A stretch of 64,000 bases of DNA, from assembly GCF_900187615.1 (NCBI RefSeq), contig NZ_FYDO01000010.1, forward strand, positions 116,949-180,948. Direction: 5' to 3'. The translations under genes were made by a program, and so were the position numbers. Below, in pieces: positions 34,567 through 48,342 of this stretch. Under the pieces are notes generated by a model. The model saw only the letters and a program-made list of their open reading frames with translations, had not been told where the DNA came from and searched no databases. The DNA comes from Pseudomonas sp. Irchel s3f7. GTDB lineage: Bacteria > Pseudomonadota > Gammaproteobacteria > Pseudomonadales > Pseudomonadaceae. Within the stretch, counting starts at the first letter, position 1. Each line of letters opens with the position of its first letter.

Positions 34567-35681
34567 GTGACAGCCCACAACAGGCCGATGTGAACGCCAC
34601 CGAGCCCGCTGCCGACCCGGCCAAAAAAGCGGTCAATTGGGTGGTATTGCTGATTATCCTGAGCCTGGTCTGGTATCTGTTGGCCGATCGATACACGCCC
34701 TACACGCAGCAGGCCCGGGTGCAGGCCTTCGTGGTGCCGGTGGCGGCGGAGGTGTCCGGCCGGGTGACCAAGGTGCACGTTCGCAATAACCAGGACGTCA
34801 AGGCAGGCGAATTGCTGTTTGAGGTCAATCCGGAGCAGTACCAGATTGCGGTTGATCGCGCCCGCTCCGACCTCGAGACGACGCGTCGCCAGGTCGGGGC
34901 CAACACGGCCGGCGTCGACTCCAAGCAAGCGTCACTGCGTGCATCCCAGGCCAATGAGCTCAAGGCACGTCAGGACATCCAGCGGCTTGAACGCCTGTAC
35001 AGCGAAGACCCTGGCACTATCTCTCTGCGTCGTCTGGAAATCTCCCGCGCCACGCTGTCAGAGTCCATCAGCCAGGTCGCCGCCGCCAAGGCCGAAGTAC
35101 AACGCGCGCGCGAAACACAGGGCGGTAGCGGAGACGAAAACGCCCAATTGCTCAGCGCCGCCAGTAACCTGGAAAAAGCCGAACTGGACTTGAGCAATAC
35201 GAAGGTCCACTCCCGCTCGGCCGGCCTGATCACCGATTTGCGCACCGACGTCGGCCAATTCGCCGCCGCTGGGGCGCCGGTGATGACCCTGATCGCTATC
35301 CACGATGTCTGGATCAGCGCCGACATGACCGAAAACAACCTGGGCGACGTCAAGCCAGGCACACCGGTGTCGATCATCCTCGACGCAATCCCGGGGGAAA
35401 TTTTCAAAGGCCATGTTCGCAGCGTCGGCTATGGCGTCGATGTTGGCCAGACCACCCCGCCCGGAAGCCTGCCAACGGTAGAGAACAGCCGCGACTGGCT
35501 GCGTCCGGCACAGCGGTTTCAAGTCATCATCGAATTCGAGCCCGGTGAGTTGACCGGTCCCCAGGGCATCCGCTCTGGCGGTCAGGCCGAAATCATGGCG
35601 TTCCCTAGCGACAACAGCCCGCTGAACCTTCTTGGGCGCGTGTTCCTGCGAATGATGAGCTGGCTGTCCTATGCCTATTGA
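34563..35681 (+). CDS. HlyD/EmrA-type membrane fusion (periplasmic adaptor) protein
   Basis: A 372-residue adaptor with one N-terminal membrane helix (about 22-42, VNWVVLLIILSLVWYLLADR), a lipoyl/barrel-sandwich domain (VAAEVSGRVTKVHVRNNQDVKAGELLF and the mate near DLSNTKVHSRSAGLITDLRTDVGQFAAAG), a helical hairpin, and a C-terminal beta-barrel. It links the inner-membrane pump to the NodT channel. ATG overlaps the previous gene's stop (ATGA), and its last codons overlap the DUF2955 gene start by 11 bp. Confidence 0.93.
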   Translation: MSDSPQQADVNATEPAADPAKKAVNWVVLLIILSLVWYLLADRYTPYTQQARVQAFVVPVAAEVSGRVTKVHVRNNQDVKAGELLFEVNPEQYQIAVDRARSDLETTRRQVGANTAGVDSKQASLRASQANELKARQDIQRLERLYSEDPGTISLRRLEISRATLSESISQVAAAKAEVQRARETQGGSGDENAQLLSAASNLEKAELDLSNTKVHSRSAGLITDLRTDVGQFAAAGAPVMTLIAIHDVWISADMTENNLGDVKPGTPVSIILDAIPGEIFKGHVRSVGYGVDVGQTTPPGSLPTVENSRDWLRPAQRFQVIIEFEPGELTGPQGIRSGGQAEIMAFPSDNSPLNLLGRVFLRMMSWLSYAY

Positions 35682-36699
35682 GCGCTCGCCCCGAGTCCAG
35701 CGCGCCCTGCGCCTGAGCTTCGGCACGGCGCTGTGCCTGGCGGCGAGTTATGGATTGGCCCTGCCTATCCCGTTCCTCGCGCCGATGTTGGCGATGATGA
35801 TGCTGGCGGCAATGAACCGGCCACTGCCGTTCAAGGCCAGCCTGGGTCTGATCCTGATACTGATGTTGACCACCGGGAGCGGCCTGCTGCTGATTCCCCT
35901 GTTGCGCTATTACCCGTTCAGCGGCGTGTTGTTGGTCGGACTCTGCCTGTTCATGGCCTTCGGTTATGGCTTGCGCGGCGGCAACCCGCTGGTGGCGACT
36001 TTTCTGGTGGTGGGGCTGACTTTGATCAGTTCAGCCGGAACCGCTGAATTCGGTCTGGCGCTTGAGGTGATCGTCGCCCTGGTCAAGGGACTGTTCCTGG
36101 CCGTGACGACGTTGACGATCAGCCACTTTCTGTTTCCAGAGCCCGCCAGTGCTCCCCCGCCAAAACCCAAGCCAGCCCTCACGCCCACCGAAAGCGGTTG
36201 GCTGGCAATGCGCGCCACTCTGGTGGTGCTGCCAGCCTTCCTGTTGGCGATGATTGACCCGGCCAGTTACATGCCAATCATCATGAAAGCGGTCGGTCTC
36301 GGCCAGCAGAGCTGCGCGACCAACGCCCGCAACGCCGGCCAGGAATTGCTCGGCTCGACCCTGTTGGGCGGCCTGATGGCGATACTGTTCTGGTGCGCGC
36401 TGAGCCTGTTCGTCAACTTGTGGATGTACTTTCTGTGGATGCTGCTGTTCGGCTTGCTGGTGGCCCGAAAGCTCTATGGCCTGGCCATCACCCGGCAACC
36501 GCCGAGTTTCTGGCTCAACAGCCTGGCGACGCTGATCATTCTGCTTGGCCAATCGGTACAAGACAGCGCAGCGGGCAAAGATGTCTACACCGCATTCGCC
36601 ATCCGCATGGGCCTGTTCATTCTGGTTACCTTGTATGCCTGTGCGATGGTGCATTTGCTCGATACACGACGGGAAAAGCGTCAGGTCCCTCAACGTTAA
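35671..36699 (+). CDS. DUF2955 integral membrane protein, likely FUSC-like efflux component
   Basis: A 342-residue protein with about ten hydrophobic helices in two blocks, separated by a Pro-rich linker (PEPASAPPPKPKPALTPTES, about 155-172). The DUF2955 family is distantly like the aromatic acid exporter/FUSC proteins (AaeB, YccS). It is regularly coded beside HlyD adaptors, so it is probably the inner-membrane pump of this system; the AI-2E protein may be an additional partner. Substrate unknown. Start overlaps the adaptor gene by 11 bp. Confidence 0.82.
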   Translation: MPIERSPRVQRALRLSFGTALCLAASYGLALPIPFLAPMLAMMMLAAMNRPLPFKASLGLILILMLTTGSGLLLIPLLRYYPFSGVLLVGLCLFMAFGYGLRGGNPLVATFLVVGLTLISSAGTAEFGLALEVIVALVKGLFLAVTTLTISHFLFPEPASAPPPKPKPALTPTESGWLAMRATLVVLPAFLLAMIDPASYMPIIMKAVGLGQQSCATNARNAGQELLGSTLLGGLMAILFWCALSLFVNLWMYFLWMLLFGLLVARKLYGLAITRQPPSFWLNSLATLIILLGQSVQDSAAGKDVYTAFAIRMGLFILVTLYACAMVHLLDTRREKRQVPQR

Positions 36700-36735
36700 T
36701 ACCGAACGCTACTGACGAGCCTGTTCTCTGAAAAC

Positions 36736-36763
36736 AAAAAACCCCCGTTGATCGGGGGTTTTT
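36736..36763. terminator. Bidirectional terminator between the efflux operon and glmS
   Basis: AAAAAACCCCCG, loop TTGAT, then CGGGGGTTTTT: strong hairpin with runs of T in both directions. Confidence 0.92.
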
Positions 36764-36791
36764 CATGTGAATAAATTCACCTGTGGATAAC

Positions 36792-38624
36792 TTATTCCAC
36801 AGTCACCGACTTCGCCAGGTTACGCGGCTGGTCAACGTCGGTGCCTTTGAGCACGGCAACGTAATACGACAGCAATTGCAGCGGAATGGTGTAGAGGATC
36901 GGCGACAGGATGTCGTGGATGTGCGGCATCTGTACGACGTGGGTGCCTTCACCATTGGTCATGCCGGCCTTCTCGTCAGCGAAAACGACAAGCTGGCCGC
37001 CACGGGCGCGGACTTCCTGGAGGTTGGACTTGAGCTTTTCCAGCAGCTCGTTGTTCGGCGCCACGGTCACCACCGGCATGTCGTTATCCACAAGCGCCAA
37101 CGGACCATGTTTCAGCTCGCCGGCCGGATAGGCTTCAGCGTGGATGTAGGAAATCTCCTTGAGCTTGAGCGCCCCTTCCATTGCGACCGGGAACTGCGCA
37201 CCACGACCGAGGAACAGCGTGTGGTTCTTCTCGGCGAACAGCTCGGCAACTTTTTCCACGATGCTGTCCATCGCCAATGCCTCGCCAAGGCGAGTCGGCA
37301 AGCGACGCAGCTCTTCGACCAATGTAGCTTCGACGCCTTTGGCCAGTGTGCCGCGAACCTGGCCCAGGGACAGCGTCAGCAACAGCAGGCCAACCAGTTG
37401 AGTGGTAAAGGCTTTGGTCGACGCCACGCCAATTTCGCGCCCGGCCTGGGTCAGTAAGGTCAGGTCGGATTCACGCACCAGCGAACTGATACCCACGTTG
37501 CAGATGGCCAGGCTGGCGAGGTAGCCCAGTTCCTTGGCGTTACGCAGCGCTGCGAGGGTGTCGGCGGTTTCGCCGGACTGGGAAATGGTCACAAACAGGG
37601 TGTCTGCCTGCACCACCACCTTGCGATAGCGGAACTCGCTGGCCACTTCGACCTGGCACGGGATGCCAGCCAGCTCTTCAAGCCAGTAACGGGCAACCAT
37701 ACCGGCGTGATAGCTGGTGCCGCAGGCCACGATCTGTACATTGCGCACTTTGGCGAACAACTCGGCCGCCTGTGGACCGAACGCCTGCACCAAGACTTGA
37801 CTCTGGCTCAGGCGACCTTCCAGGGTGCGTTGCACCACGGACGGTTGCTCGTGGATTTCCTTGAGCATGTAGTGACGGTATTCGCCTTTGTCGGCGGCTT
37901 CGGCGCCATCGCTGTATTGCACCGACTGGCGCTCGACCGCTTTGCCGGTCACGTCCCAGATCTGCACGCTGTCACGACGAATCTCGGCGATATCGCCTTC
38001 TTCCAGGTACATGAAGCGATCAGTGACCTGGCGCAGGGCCAACTGGTCGGACGCGAGGAAGTTTTCACCCATGCCAAGCCCGATGACCAGCGGGCTGCCA
38101 CTACGTGCCGCCACCAGCCGATCAGGCTGTTGTGCACTGATGACCGCCAGACCATACGCGCCATGCAGTTCTTTGACGGTTGCCTTGAGGGCCACGGTCA
38201 GGTCGCGCAGGTCCTTGAGCTTGTGGTTCAGCAGGTGCGCGATGACTTCAGTGTCGGTGTCCGACGTGAAGACATAACCCAAGGCTATGAGTTGTTCGCG
38301 CAGGGCTTCGTGGTTTTCGATGATGCCGTTGTGCACTACGGCCAGATCACCCGAGAAATGTGGGTGCGCATTGCGCTCGCAAGGCGCGCCGTGGGTGGCC
38401 CAACGGGTGTGAGCAATACCCAGACGACCGACGAGCGCTTCTTCGGCCAGAGCCTGCTCCAGCTCGCTGACCTTGCCCGGGCGACGACGACGCTCGAGTT
38501 TTTCATCATTGGAATAGACCGCCACACCGGCGCTGTCATACCCACGGTATTCCAGACGCTTCAGGCCTTCGACCAGGATGGCGGTGATGTTACGTTCTGC
38601 GACTGCCCCGACAATGCCACACAT
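36792..38624 (-). CDS. glmS: Glutamine-fructose-6-phosphate aminotransferase (isomerising)
   Basis: Makes glucosamine-6-phosphate from fructose-6-phosphate and glutamine, the first step of UDP-GlcNAc synthesis for peptidoglycan and LPS. The 610-residue product starts MCGIVGAV with Cys2 as the glutaminase nucleophile. The glutaminase half (1-240) shows HTRWATHG and HNGIIENHE; two SIS sugar-isomerase domains follow (SQSGETADT and [20 protein letters not shown]). It ends with KSVTVE, as normal. The DeoR-type glmR gene lies directly upstream (1 bp gap). The region just after the stop is the classical Tn7 attachment place, with no insertion seen here. Confidence 0.97.
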   Translation of the reverse strand: MCGIVGAVAERNITAILVEGLKRLEYRGYDSAGVAVYSNDEKLERRRRPGKVSELEQALAEEALVGRLGIAHTRWATHGAPCERNAHPHFSGDLAVVHNGIIENHEALREQLIALGYVFTSDTDTEVIAHLLNHKLKDLRDLTVALKATVKELHGAYGLAVISAQQPDRLVAARSGSPLVIGLGMGENFLASDQLALRQVTDRFMYLEEGDIAEIRRDSVQIWDVTGKAVERQSVQYSDGAEAADKGEYRHYMLKEIHEQPSVVQRTLEGRLSQSQVLVQAFGPQAAELFAKVRNVQIVACGTSYHAGMVARYWLEELAGIPCQVEVASEFRYRKVVVQADTLFVTISQSGETADTLAALRNAKELGYLASLAICNVGISSLVRESDLTLLTQAGREIGVASTKAFTTQLVGLLLLTLSLGQVRGTLAKGVEATLVEELRRLPTRLGEALAMDSIVEKVAELFAEKNHTLFLGRGAQFPVAMEGALKLKEISYIHAEAYPAGELKHGPLALVDNDMPVVTVAPNNELLEKLKSNLQEVRARGGQLVVFADEKAGMTNGEGTHVVQMPHIHDILSPILYTIPLQLLSYYVAVLKGTDVDQPRNLAKSVTVE

Positions 38625-38625
38625 A

Positions 38626-39402
38626 CTATTTCTCCTGACTGACAGCCGCGCAAATCAACGTGATACCGCGGGCCTGAATCTGATCCCGTGCCTCAAGGGG
38701 CAGGCGATCATCGGTAATAAGGGTATGGACGCTGCTCCAGGGCAGCTCCAGATTGGGAATTTTGCGGCCGATTTTGTCGGCCTCGACCATCACCACCACT
38801 TCACGGGCCACTTCAGCCATGACCCGGCTAAGCCCCAATAATTCATTGAAGGTGGTGGTACCGCGAACCAGATCGATGCCATCGGCACCAATGAACAACT
38901 GGTCGAAGTCGTAAGAGCGCAGAACCTGCTCGGCCACCTGCCCCTGAAAGGACTCGGAATGCGGATCCCAGGTGCCGCCGGTCATCAACAGCACCGGCTC
39001 GTGCTCAAGTTCGCTCAAAGCGTTGGCGACATGCAGGGAGTTGGTCATCACCACCAAACCCGGTTGTTGGCCGAGCTCGGGAATCATGGAGGCGGTTGTA
39101 CTGCCGCTGTCGATGATGATGCGCGCATGTTCGCGAATTCGCGCAACGGCAGCGCGGGCAATGGCTTGTTTGTATTTGGAGACTGGCTCACCGACATCGG
39201 CCACCAATTCCTGAGGCATGGTGATCGCCCCGCCATAACGCCGCAGCAACAGACCGTTGCTTTCTAGTGCCGCCAGATCCTTGCGAATCGTAACTTCAGA
39301 CGTTTCGAAACGCTTGGCCAATTCGTCCACACTCACTTCGCCCTGCTCGTTGAGCAAGGTGAGGATGTTGTGGCGGCGTTGTGGTGTATTGCGCTTTGAC
39401 AT
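38626..39402 (-). CDS. glmR: DeoR-family regulator GlmR
   Basis: A 258-residue sugar-phosphate-responsive regulator. The N-terminal DeoR helix-turn-helix ([39 protein letters not shown]) is followed by a DeoR_C sensor domain with [10 protein letters not shown] and [18 protein letters not shown]. The start [12 protein letters not shown] is used because the frame continues upstream without conserved sequence. Position between glmU and glmS is the Pseudomonas arrangement and implies control of the glm genes. Confidence 0.9.
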   Translation of the reverse strand: MSKRNTPQRRHNILTLLNEQGEVSVDELAKRFETSEVTIRKDLAALESNGLLLRRYGGAITMPQELVADVGEPVSKYKQAIARAAVARIREHARIIIDSGSTTASMIPELGQQPGLVVMTNSLHVANALSELEHEPVLLMTGGTWDPHSESFQGQVAEQVLRSYDFDQLFIGADGIDLVRGTTTFNELLGLSRVMAEVAREVVVMVEADKIGRKIPNLELPWSSVHTLITDDRLPLEARDQIQARGITLICAAVSQEK

Positions 39403-39500
39403 GCTGGATAAGTTTCGATTCGAAAGATAACGAAAGCAATAAAAACCTATCGGTGAAACTTCGTCAAGGGCGAGGCGATAAAAAGAGCTGTGGATAACCA

Positions 39501-39587
39501 GTAGGAGCGAACTTGCTCGCAATGGAAGCGATGCATCTATTCAGAAAAATAGCGTCATCGTTCACGTCCATCGCGAGCAAGAGGGCT
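39501..39587. repeat. REPIN-like inverted REP pair
   Basis: Left copy GTAGGAGCGAACTTGCTCGC (39501-39520) and right copy with GCGAGCAAG (39572-39580) in the opposite direction, with about 50 bp between. Same family as the REPIN at 3585-3683 but more diverged. DnaA boxes lie directly on both sides (39489-39497 and 39587-39595). Confidence 0.8.
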
Positions 39588-39596
39588 GTGCATAAC

Positions 39597-40964
39597 TTAC
39601 GACTTCTTGATTTTTTCCGGCCGCTTCCAGCCGTCGATGTTCTTCTGCCGAGCACGCCCGACTGCCAACTGCGCTTTATCCACAGTTGAGGTAATCGTCG
39701 AACCGGCCGCCGTGGTTGCACCGTCCAAGATATCCACAGGCGCCACCAATGAGTTGTTGGAACCGATGAACACATCTTCGCCCAACACGGTTTTCCACTT
39801 GTTGGCGCCGTCATAGTTGCAAGTGATGGTGCCGGCACCAATGTTGGTACGCGCGCCGATTTCGGCATCGCCCAGATACGACAAATGACCAGCCTTGGCG
39901 CCTTCTCCCAAGTGCGCGTTCTTCAGCTCGACAAAGTTACCCACATGCGCTCGGGCATCCAGCACGGAGCCCGGACGCAACCGAGCGAACGGACCGGCAT
40001 CGCTGCCTTCGCCCAGAATCGCACCGTCGATATGGCTGTTGGCCTTGATGACCACACCTTTGCGCAGGGTGCTGTCCTTGATCACGCAGTTCGGGCCGAT
40101 GATCACGTCGTCTTCGATGATCACTTTGCCTTCGAGGATGACGTTGATATCGATCAGCACATCACGGCCTACCGTAATGTCGCCGCGAACATCGAAACGT
40201 GCCGGATCGCGCAGCGTCACACCTTGCGCCATCAAACGGCGACCGGCGCGCAGTTGATAATGCCGCTCCAGCTCGGACAGCTGCTTGCGGTCGTTGGCGC
40301 CCTGCACTTCCATCGCGTCGTGGGGTTGTTCGGTGGCGACGATCAGACCGTCACTCACCGCCATGGCGATCACGTCGGTCAGGTAGTACTCGCCCTGCGC
40401 ATTGTTGTTGGACAAGCGGCTCATCCAGTCGCCGAGGCGTGCGAAAGGCAACGCCAGGATGCCGGTGTTGCCTTCGGTGATTTTGCGTTGGGCTTCGTTG
40501 GCATCTTTCTGCTCGACGATGGCGGTGACCTTGCCATCGCCATCACGAACGATACGGCCGTACCCGGTCGGATCATCCAGATCGACGGTCAACAGACCCA
40601 GCTGTTGTGGGCTTACCTGCTTGAGCAGACGCTGAAGCGTTTCGACTTCGATCAACGGCACGTCACCGTAGAGCACCAGCACAGTGTCGGATTCAATAAA
40701 TGGCACCGCTTGAGCCACCGCGTGGCCTGTACCCAGCTGCTTGTCCTGCAGAACGAAATTCAGATCATCCGCTGCCAGACGTTCACGCACAGCATCGGCG
40801 CCGTGACCGATCACCACATGAATGCGCTGTGGATCAAGTTGCCGGGCGCTGTGGATAACATGACCCAGCATCGAGTTGCCGGCAATCGGGTGCAATACTT
40901 TTGGCAAAGCCGAGCGCATGCGCGTGCCTTGGCCAGCAGCGAGGATAACGATTTCAAGAGACAT
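39597..40964 (-). CDS. glmU: Bifunctional GlmU: N-acetylglucosamine-1-phosphate uridyltransferase / glucosamine-1-phosphate acetyltransferase
   Basis: Last two steps of UDP-GlcNAc synthesis. The 455-residue product has an N-terminal pyrophosphorylase domain with [15 protein letters not shown] (8-22) and GDVPLI, and a C-terminal left-handed beta-helix of hexapeptide repeats (from about residue 250, for example [18 protein letters not shown]) ending in the acetyl-transfer site region ([29 protein letters not shown]). It lies between glmR and the atp operon, 110 bp after atpC, from which a terminator separates it. Confidence 0.97.
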   Translation of the reverse strand: MSLEIVILAAGQGTRMRSALPKVLHPIAGNSMLGHVIHSARQLDPQRIHVVIGHGADAVRERLAADDLNFVLQDKQLGTGHAVAQAVPFIESDTVLVLYGDVPLIEVETLQRLLKQVSPQQLGLLTVDLDDPTGYGRIVRDGDGKVTAIVEQKDANEAQRKITEGNTGILALPFARLGDWMSRLSNNNAQGEYYLTDVIAMAVSDGLIVATEQPHDAMEVQGANDRKQLSELERHYQLRAGRRLMAQGVTLRDPARFDVRGDITVGRDVLIDINVILEGKVIIEDDVIIGPNCVIKDSTLRKGVVIKANSHIDGAILGEGSDAGPFARLRPGSVLDARAHVGNFVELKNAHLGEGAKAGHLSYLGDAEIGARTNIGAGTITCNYDGANKWKTVLGEDVFIGSNNSLVAPVDILDGATTAAGSTITSTVDKAQLAVGRARQKNIDGWKRPEKIKKS

Positions 40965-41023
40965 GACTGGCTACCAATCCTGGGTGGTCAGCGGCTGCGA
41001 CCGGGTTTAAAAATCGGAAAAGA

Positions 41024-41051
41024 AAAAAGGGTAGCCGAGGCTACCCTTTTT
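41024..41051 (-). terminator. Terminator of the atp operon
   Basis: AAAAAGGGTAGCC, loop GAG..., GGCTACCCTTTTT: strong hairpin 26 bp after the atpC stop, followed by a T-run on the minus strand. Confidence 0.93.
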
Positions 41052-41076
41052 AATCAATCACACAACAAGCGCAGCC

Positions 41077-41502
41077 TTAGTGGCCAAACTTCTTGCGGAT
41101 CTGCTGGACGGTGCGCAGCTGAGCTGCGGCCTCGGCCAGACGTGCGGCAGCAGAACCGTAATCGAATTCTGCGCCACGTTCATGCAAGGCCTTCTCGGCA
41201 GCCTTGACGGCTTCCTGAGCGGAGGCTTCATCCAGGTCGGCAGCACGTTGCACGGTGTCGGCAAGAACCTTGACCATGTTCGGCTGAACCTCGAGGAAAC
41301 CACCGGAGATGTAAAACACCTCCTCTTCCCCGCCCTGCTTGACCAGGCGGATCGGCCCTGGCTTCAGATTAGTGATCAGCGGCGCGTGACCCAGAGCGAT
41401 ACCAAGATCACCCAGTGCACCGTGCGCAATCACCATCTCGACCAGACCGGAAAAGATTTCCCCTTCCGCGCTGACGATATCGCAATGGACTGTCATAGCC
41501 AT
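41077..41502 (-). CDS. atpC: ATP synthase F1 subunit epsilon
   Basis: Regulatory stalk subunit that can inhibit ATP hydrolysis. The 141-residue product has the N-terminal beta sandwich ([33 protein letters not shown] and [12 protein letters not shown]) and a two-helix C-terminal hairpin (from about residue 90) typical of epsilon. Last gene of the atp operon; a terminator follows. Confidence 0.97.
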   Translation of the reverse strand: MAMTVHCDIVSAEGEIFSGLVEMVIAHGALGDLGIALGHAPLITNLKPGPIRLVKQGGEEEVFYISGGFLEVQPNMVKVLADTVQRAADLDEASAQEAVKAAEKALHERGAEFDYGSAAARLAEAAAQLRTVQQIRKKFGH

Positions 41503-41547
41503 CTGATTGCCTCAACCTAAATTAGCGCCCGTTGCCGGGCGCCGGGA

Positions 41548-42954
<1,407 letters not shown>

Positions 42955-43815
42955 TTAAACCGCGGCAGCGCCGCCGACGATTTCCGAGATCTCTTGGGTG
43001 ATCGCAGCCTGACGCGCCTTGTTGTAGACCAGCTGCAAATCGCTGATCAAATCACCGGCGTTGTCGGTAGCGTTCTTCATCGCGATCATCCGCGCAGCTT
43101 GTTCAGCCGCGTTGTTCTCGACCACCGCCTGGTAGACCTGCGACTCCACGTAACGGACCATCAAGCCGTCTAGCAGCTCCTTGGCATCCGGTTCGTAGAG
43201 ATAGTCCCAGTGGTGCTTGAGGTTCTGATCCGGGGTTGCCACCAGTGGAATCAATTGCTCCACGGTAGGCTGTTGCGTCATGGTGTTGATGAACTTGTTG
43301 GACACCACGGACAGGCGGTCAATACGGCCGTCCAGGTAGGCATCCAGCATCACCTTGACGCTGCCGATCAGATCATTGATCGACGGCTCTTCACCCAGGT
43401 GGCTGATAGCTGCAACGACGTTACCGCCGAAGTTGCGGAAAAAGGCCGCACCCTTGCTACCAACGACACACAGATCGATCTCGACGCCGTTTTCGCGGTT
43501 TACCGCCATGTCCTTGACCAGGGCCTTGAACAGGTTGGTGTTCAAGCCGCCGCACAAACCACGGTCACTGCTCACTACGACATAACCAACGCGCTTGATT
43601 TCGCGGTCGATCATGAACGGGTGGCGGTATTCCGGGTTGGCGTTGGCCAGATGCCCAATTACCTGGCGGATACGCTCCGCATAAGGACGGCTAGCAGCCA
43701 TGCGCATTTGTGCCTTGCGCATTTTGCTGACCGCCACTTTTTCCATGGCGCTGGTAATCTTTTGCGTGCTTTTGATGCTCGCAATCTTACTGCGAATCTC
43801 TTTTGCGCCTGCCAT
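42955..43815 (-). CDS. atpG: ATP synthase F1 subunit gamma
   Basis: Rotor shaft of F1. The 286-residue product starts [21 protein letters not shown], the conserved N-terminal coiled coil, has [16 protein letters not shown] in the Rossmann-like middle, and ends in the long C-terminal helix with [17 protein letters not shown] followed by [13 protein letters not shown]. Confidence 0.97.
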   Translation of the reverse strand: MAGAKEIRSKIASIKSTQKITSAMEKVAVSKMRKAQMRMAASRPYAERIRQVIGHLANANPEYRHPFMIDREIKRVGYVVVSSDRGLCGGLNTNLFKALVKDMAVNRENGVEIDLCVVGSKGAAFFRNFGGNVVAAISHLGEEPSINDLIGSVKVMLDAYLDGRIDRLSVVSNKFINTMTQQPTVEQLIPLVATPDQNLKHHWDYLYEPDAKELLDGLMVRYVESQVYQAVVENNAAEQAARMIAMKNATDNAGDLISDLQLVYNKARQAAITQEISEIVGGAAAV

Positions 43816-43865
43816 GTAACACCTATCAGGTTAGCAAGCGGGAGCCTTGCGGCTCCCGCTGCGGC

Positions 43866-45410
43866 TTACCAGGTTTGGGTGGCCTTGAACTTCTCGATAC
43901 CGGCTTTCATGCCAGCGTCGATTTCGTCATTGAAGTCACCTTTCACGTTGATCTTCGCCATCAAATCGGCGTGATCGCGGTTGAAGAAAGCAATCAGCGC
44001 TTGCTCGAAGCTGCCGATTTTGGCGATTTCAACGTCAGTCAGGAACCCACGCTCAGCGGCATACAGCGACAGCGCCATGTCAGCGATCGACATTGGTGCG
44101 TATTGCTTCTGCTTCATCAGCTCGGTAACGCGCTGACCATGCTCAAGTTGCTTACGGGTCGCTTCGTCCAGGTCAGAAGCGAACTGGGCGAATGCCGCCA
44201 GTTCACGGTACTGAGCCAGAGCGGTACGGATACCACCGGACAGCTTCTTGATGATCTTGGTCTGAGCGGCACCACCCACACGGGATACCGAAACACCGGC
44301 GTTCACTGCAGGGCGGATGCCCGAGTTGAACATGGCCGATTCCAGGAAGATCTGACCGTCGGTGATGGAAATCACGTTGGTCGGAACGAACGCGGAAACG
44401 TCGCCAGCCTGGGTTTCGATGATCGGCAGTGCGGTCAGGGAACCGGTTTTGCCGGTCACTGCGCCGTTGGTGAACTTCTCTACGTATTCTTCCGAAACGC
44501 GGGATGCGCGCTCCAGCAGACGGGAGTGGAGATAGAACACGTCGCCTGGGTAAGCTTCACGGCCTGGTGGACGGCGCAGCAGCAGGGAAATCTGGCGGTA
44601 AGCCACTGCTTGCTTGGACAGATCGTCATAAACGATCAGCGCGTCTTCACCGCGGTCGCGGAAGAATTCACCCATGGTGCAACCGGAGTACGGTGCCAGG
44701 AATTGCAGCGCAGGAGATTCCGAAGCACTGGCAGCCACGATGATCGTGTTGGCCAGGGCGCCGTTTTCTTCCAGCTTGCGAACCACGTTGGCGATGGTCG
44801 ATTGTTTCTGACCGATGGCTACGTAGACGCAGAAAATGCCGCTGTTCTTCTGGTTGATGATCGCGTCGATCGCCAGAGCGGTTTTACCGATCTGACGGTC
44901 ACCGATGATCAGCTCACGCTGGCCACGGCCGACAGGGATCATGGCATCGACAGCCTTGTAGCCAGTCTGTACAGGCTGGTCTACCGACTTACGCCAGATC
45001 ACGCCTGGAGCAACTTTCTCGACCGCGTCGGTCTCGGTGTTGCCCAGTGGACCTTTGCCGTCAACAGGGTTACCCAGTGCGTCGACTACGCGACCCAGCA
45101 GTTCCTTACCAACCGGAACTTCCAGGATGCGGCCGGTGCACTTGGCGCTCATGCCTTCAGCCAAAGACTGGTATGCGCCCAATACAACGGCACCTACGGA
45201 GTCTTGCTCCAGGTTGAGTGCCATACCGAAGACGCCGCCCGGAAACTCGATCATCTCGCCGTACATTACGTCGGCCAGACCGTGAATCCGCACGATACCG
45301 TCAGATACGCTGACGACAGTGCCTTCGTTACGGGCTTGGGAGGTCACATCGAGCTTGTCGATGCGGCCCTTGATAATTTCACTTATTTCGGAAGGATTGA
45401 GTTGCTGCAT
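43866..45410 (-). CDS. atpA: ATP synthase F1 subunit alpha
   Basis: Non-catalytic nucleotide-binding subunit. The 514-residue product has Walker [11 protein letters not shown], the segment [45 protein letters not shown] with the arginine finger context, and the alpha N-terminus [14 protein letters not shown]. Length matches the family. Confidence 0.98.
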   Translation of the reverse strand: MQQLNPSEISEIIKGRIDKLDVTSQARNEGTVVSVSDGIVRIHGLADVMYGEMIEFPGGVFGMALNLEQDSVGAVVLGAYQSLAEGMSAKCTGRILEVPVGKELLGRVVDALGNPVDGKGPLGNTETDAVEKVAPGVIWRKSVDQPVQTGYKAVDAMIPVGRGQRELIIGDRQIGKTALAIDAIINQKNSGIFCVYVAIGQKQSTIANVVRKLEENGALANTIIVAASASESPALQFLAPYSGCTMGEFFRDRGEDALIVYDDLSKQAVAYRQISLLLRRPPGREAYPGDVFYLHSRLLERASRVSEEYVEKFTNGAVTGKTGSLTALPIIETQAGDVSAFVPTNVISITDGQIFLESAMFNSGIRPAVNAGVSVSRVGGAAQTKIIKKLSGGIRTALAQYRELAAFAQFASDLDEATRKQLEHGQRVTELMKQKQYAPMSIADMALSLYAAERGFLTDVEIAKIGSFEQALIAFFNRDHADLMAKINVKGDFNDEIDAGMKAGIEKFKATQTW

Positions 45411-45431
45411 TGCTCTGCTGCCCCTTCAAAC

Positions 45432-45968
45432 TCAAGATTTCAATGCTTCGGCAAGTTTCGCGATTTTGCCGCGAATCGAGCCATCGATAACCAGGTCGCC
45501 GGCGCGGATGACGACACCACCAATAAGGGCAGCGTCCTCCGCAACTTGCAGGCGCACTTCCCGGTTGAGTCGTGCACTGAGAACCTTGGCGAGTTTGTCT
45601 TGCTGTTCTTGGTTCAATGCAAAAGCACTGGTGACTTCAACGTCTACCGACTTCTCTTGCTCGGCCTTGTACAGGTCGAAAAGAGCGGCAATCTCCGGCA
45701 ATAGCGGGAGACGGTCGTTTTCGGCAACGACGTGGATGAAGTTCTGTGCCTTGGCATCAAACTTGTCGCCGCACACGTCAATAAACGTGGCGGCCTTTTC
45801 TGCGCTCGTCAGTCGCGGGGCCTTGAGCACGCGCTGCATGGTGTCGTCTTCCGACACCGCTGCAGCCAGGCCGAGCATGGCTGACCAATTGGCCAGTTGC
45901 TGGTGGGCCTGAGCGTGCTCGAAGGCCGCCTTAGCGTAAGGTCGGGCCAACGTGGTCAGTTCTGCCAT
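45432..45968 (-). CDS. atpH: ATP synthase F1 subunit delta
   Basis: Stator subunit that joins F1 to the b subunits. The 178-residue product has the delta/OSCP N-terminal helices ([22 protein letters not shown]) and the conserved C-terminal [25 protein letters not shown]. It is 12 bp from atpF and 21 bp from atpA. Confidence 0.96.
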   Translation of the reverse strand: MAELTTLARPYAKAAFEHAQAHQQLANWSAMLGLAAAVSEDDTMQRVLKAPRLTSAEKAATFIDVCGDKFDAKAQNFIHVVAENDRLPLLPEIAALFDLYKAEQEKSVDVEVTSAFALNQEQQDKLAKVLSARLNREVRLQVAEDAALIGGVVIRAGDLVIDGSIRGKIAKLAEALKS

Positions 45969-45980
45969 GATCGCCCTCGC

Positions 45981-46451
45981 TTAGATTTCAGCAGCCAGTT
46001 GGTTAACCAGCTCTGCGTGCGCGTTTTGATCGATTGTGGCACCCAGGATCTTCTCGGCGCCGCCGACTGCCAGCAAGCCCACTTGGGCACGCAGCGCGTC
46101 TTTGACACTGTTCAGTTCCTGTTCGATCTCGGCTTGAGCCTGAACCTTCACACGGTCAGCGTCGACACGGGCTTTTTCAACAGCCTCTTCGACAATCTGG
46201 TTACCGCGTTTCTTGGCTTGCTCGATGATTTCAGCTGCCTGAGCTTTCGCTTCGCGCAGTTGGTGACCCGCTTTCTCTTGGGCCAACTCCAGGTCGCGAG
46301 CTGCACGGCTGGCAGCGTCCAGACCATCAGCGATCTTCTTTTGACGTTCGTGCAGTGCCGCAATGACCGGAGGCCATACGAACTTCATGCAGAACAGTAC
46401 AAAAATCAGGAACGCAACGGACTGGCCAATCAGGGTCGCATTAATGTTCAC
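45981..46451 (-). CDS. atpF: ATP synthase Fo subunit b
   Basis: Peripheral stalk subunit. The 156-residue product starts with the single membrane helix ([28 protein letters not shown]) and continues as a long charged coiled coil ([19 protein letters not shown] onwards) typical of subunit b. Confidence 0.97.
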   Translation of the reverse strand: MNINATLIGQSVAFLIFVLFCMKFVWPPVIAALHERQKKIADGLDAASRAARDLELAQEKAGHQLREAKAQAAEIIEQAKKRGNQIVEEAVEKARVDADRVKVQAQAEIEQELNSVKDALRAQVGLLAVGGAEKILGATIDQNAHAELVNQLAAEI

Positions 46452-46509
46452 GCCAACACCTCGCAGTTACGTTGTCCATCACACCAAATTACCCGGAAGA
46501 TCCGAGTAA

Positions 46510-46782
<273 letters not shown>

Positions 46783-46850
46783 TTACGTCGTATGGTTTAG
46801 GTTTTTTAGATTAAAGCGGTAAAACAAATCGTTTCAGATGCCCCGTAAGG

Positions 46851-46877
46851 AGCACCTTCCCGTTTTACCGGGAAGGA
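46851..46877 (-). other. Short hairpin between atpB and atpE
   Basis: CCTTCCCG/TTTTA/CGGGAAGG inverted repeat in the 133-bp intercistronic gap. It has no T-run and lies inside the operon, so it may set mRNA stability for the abundant atpE message, not terminate. Confidence 0.5.
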
Positions 46878-46900
46878 CATCAGACTAGTCGAGACTGGTC

Positions 46901-48194
<1,294 letters not shown>

Positions 48195-48342
48195 CACTTT
48201 TACTCTCCAATGGTCGGCTGCCGAAATGCAATAACTTGGCATAATTTGTGCCGACAAAATGCGCGCAGAGTATAGGGGCGGTTCAGCCCCTATTCAACTG
48301 TCAGGTAGTGATTTCCGACTGCGCGCTACATGAGTAAATGTT
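48195..48342 (-). promoter_or_regulatory. Gap between parB and atpI, likely atp operon promoter region
   Basis: A 148-bp gap upstream of atpI. It contains the hairpin ATAGGGGC/GGTTCA/GCCCCTAT (48272-48292), which may terminate parB transcripts. No promoter box is clear enough to name. Confidence 0.5.

Noticed and set aside
36721..36800. Tn7 insertion downstream of glmS
   Set aside because: The attachment region after the glmS stop holds only a normal terminator before the efflux operon; no Tn7 ends or genes.
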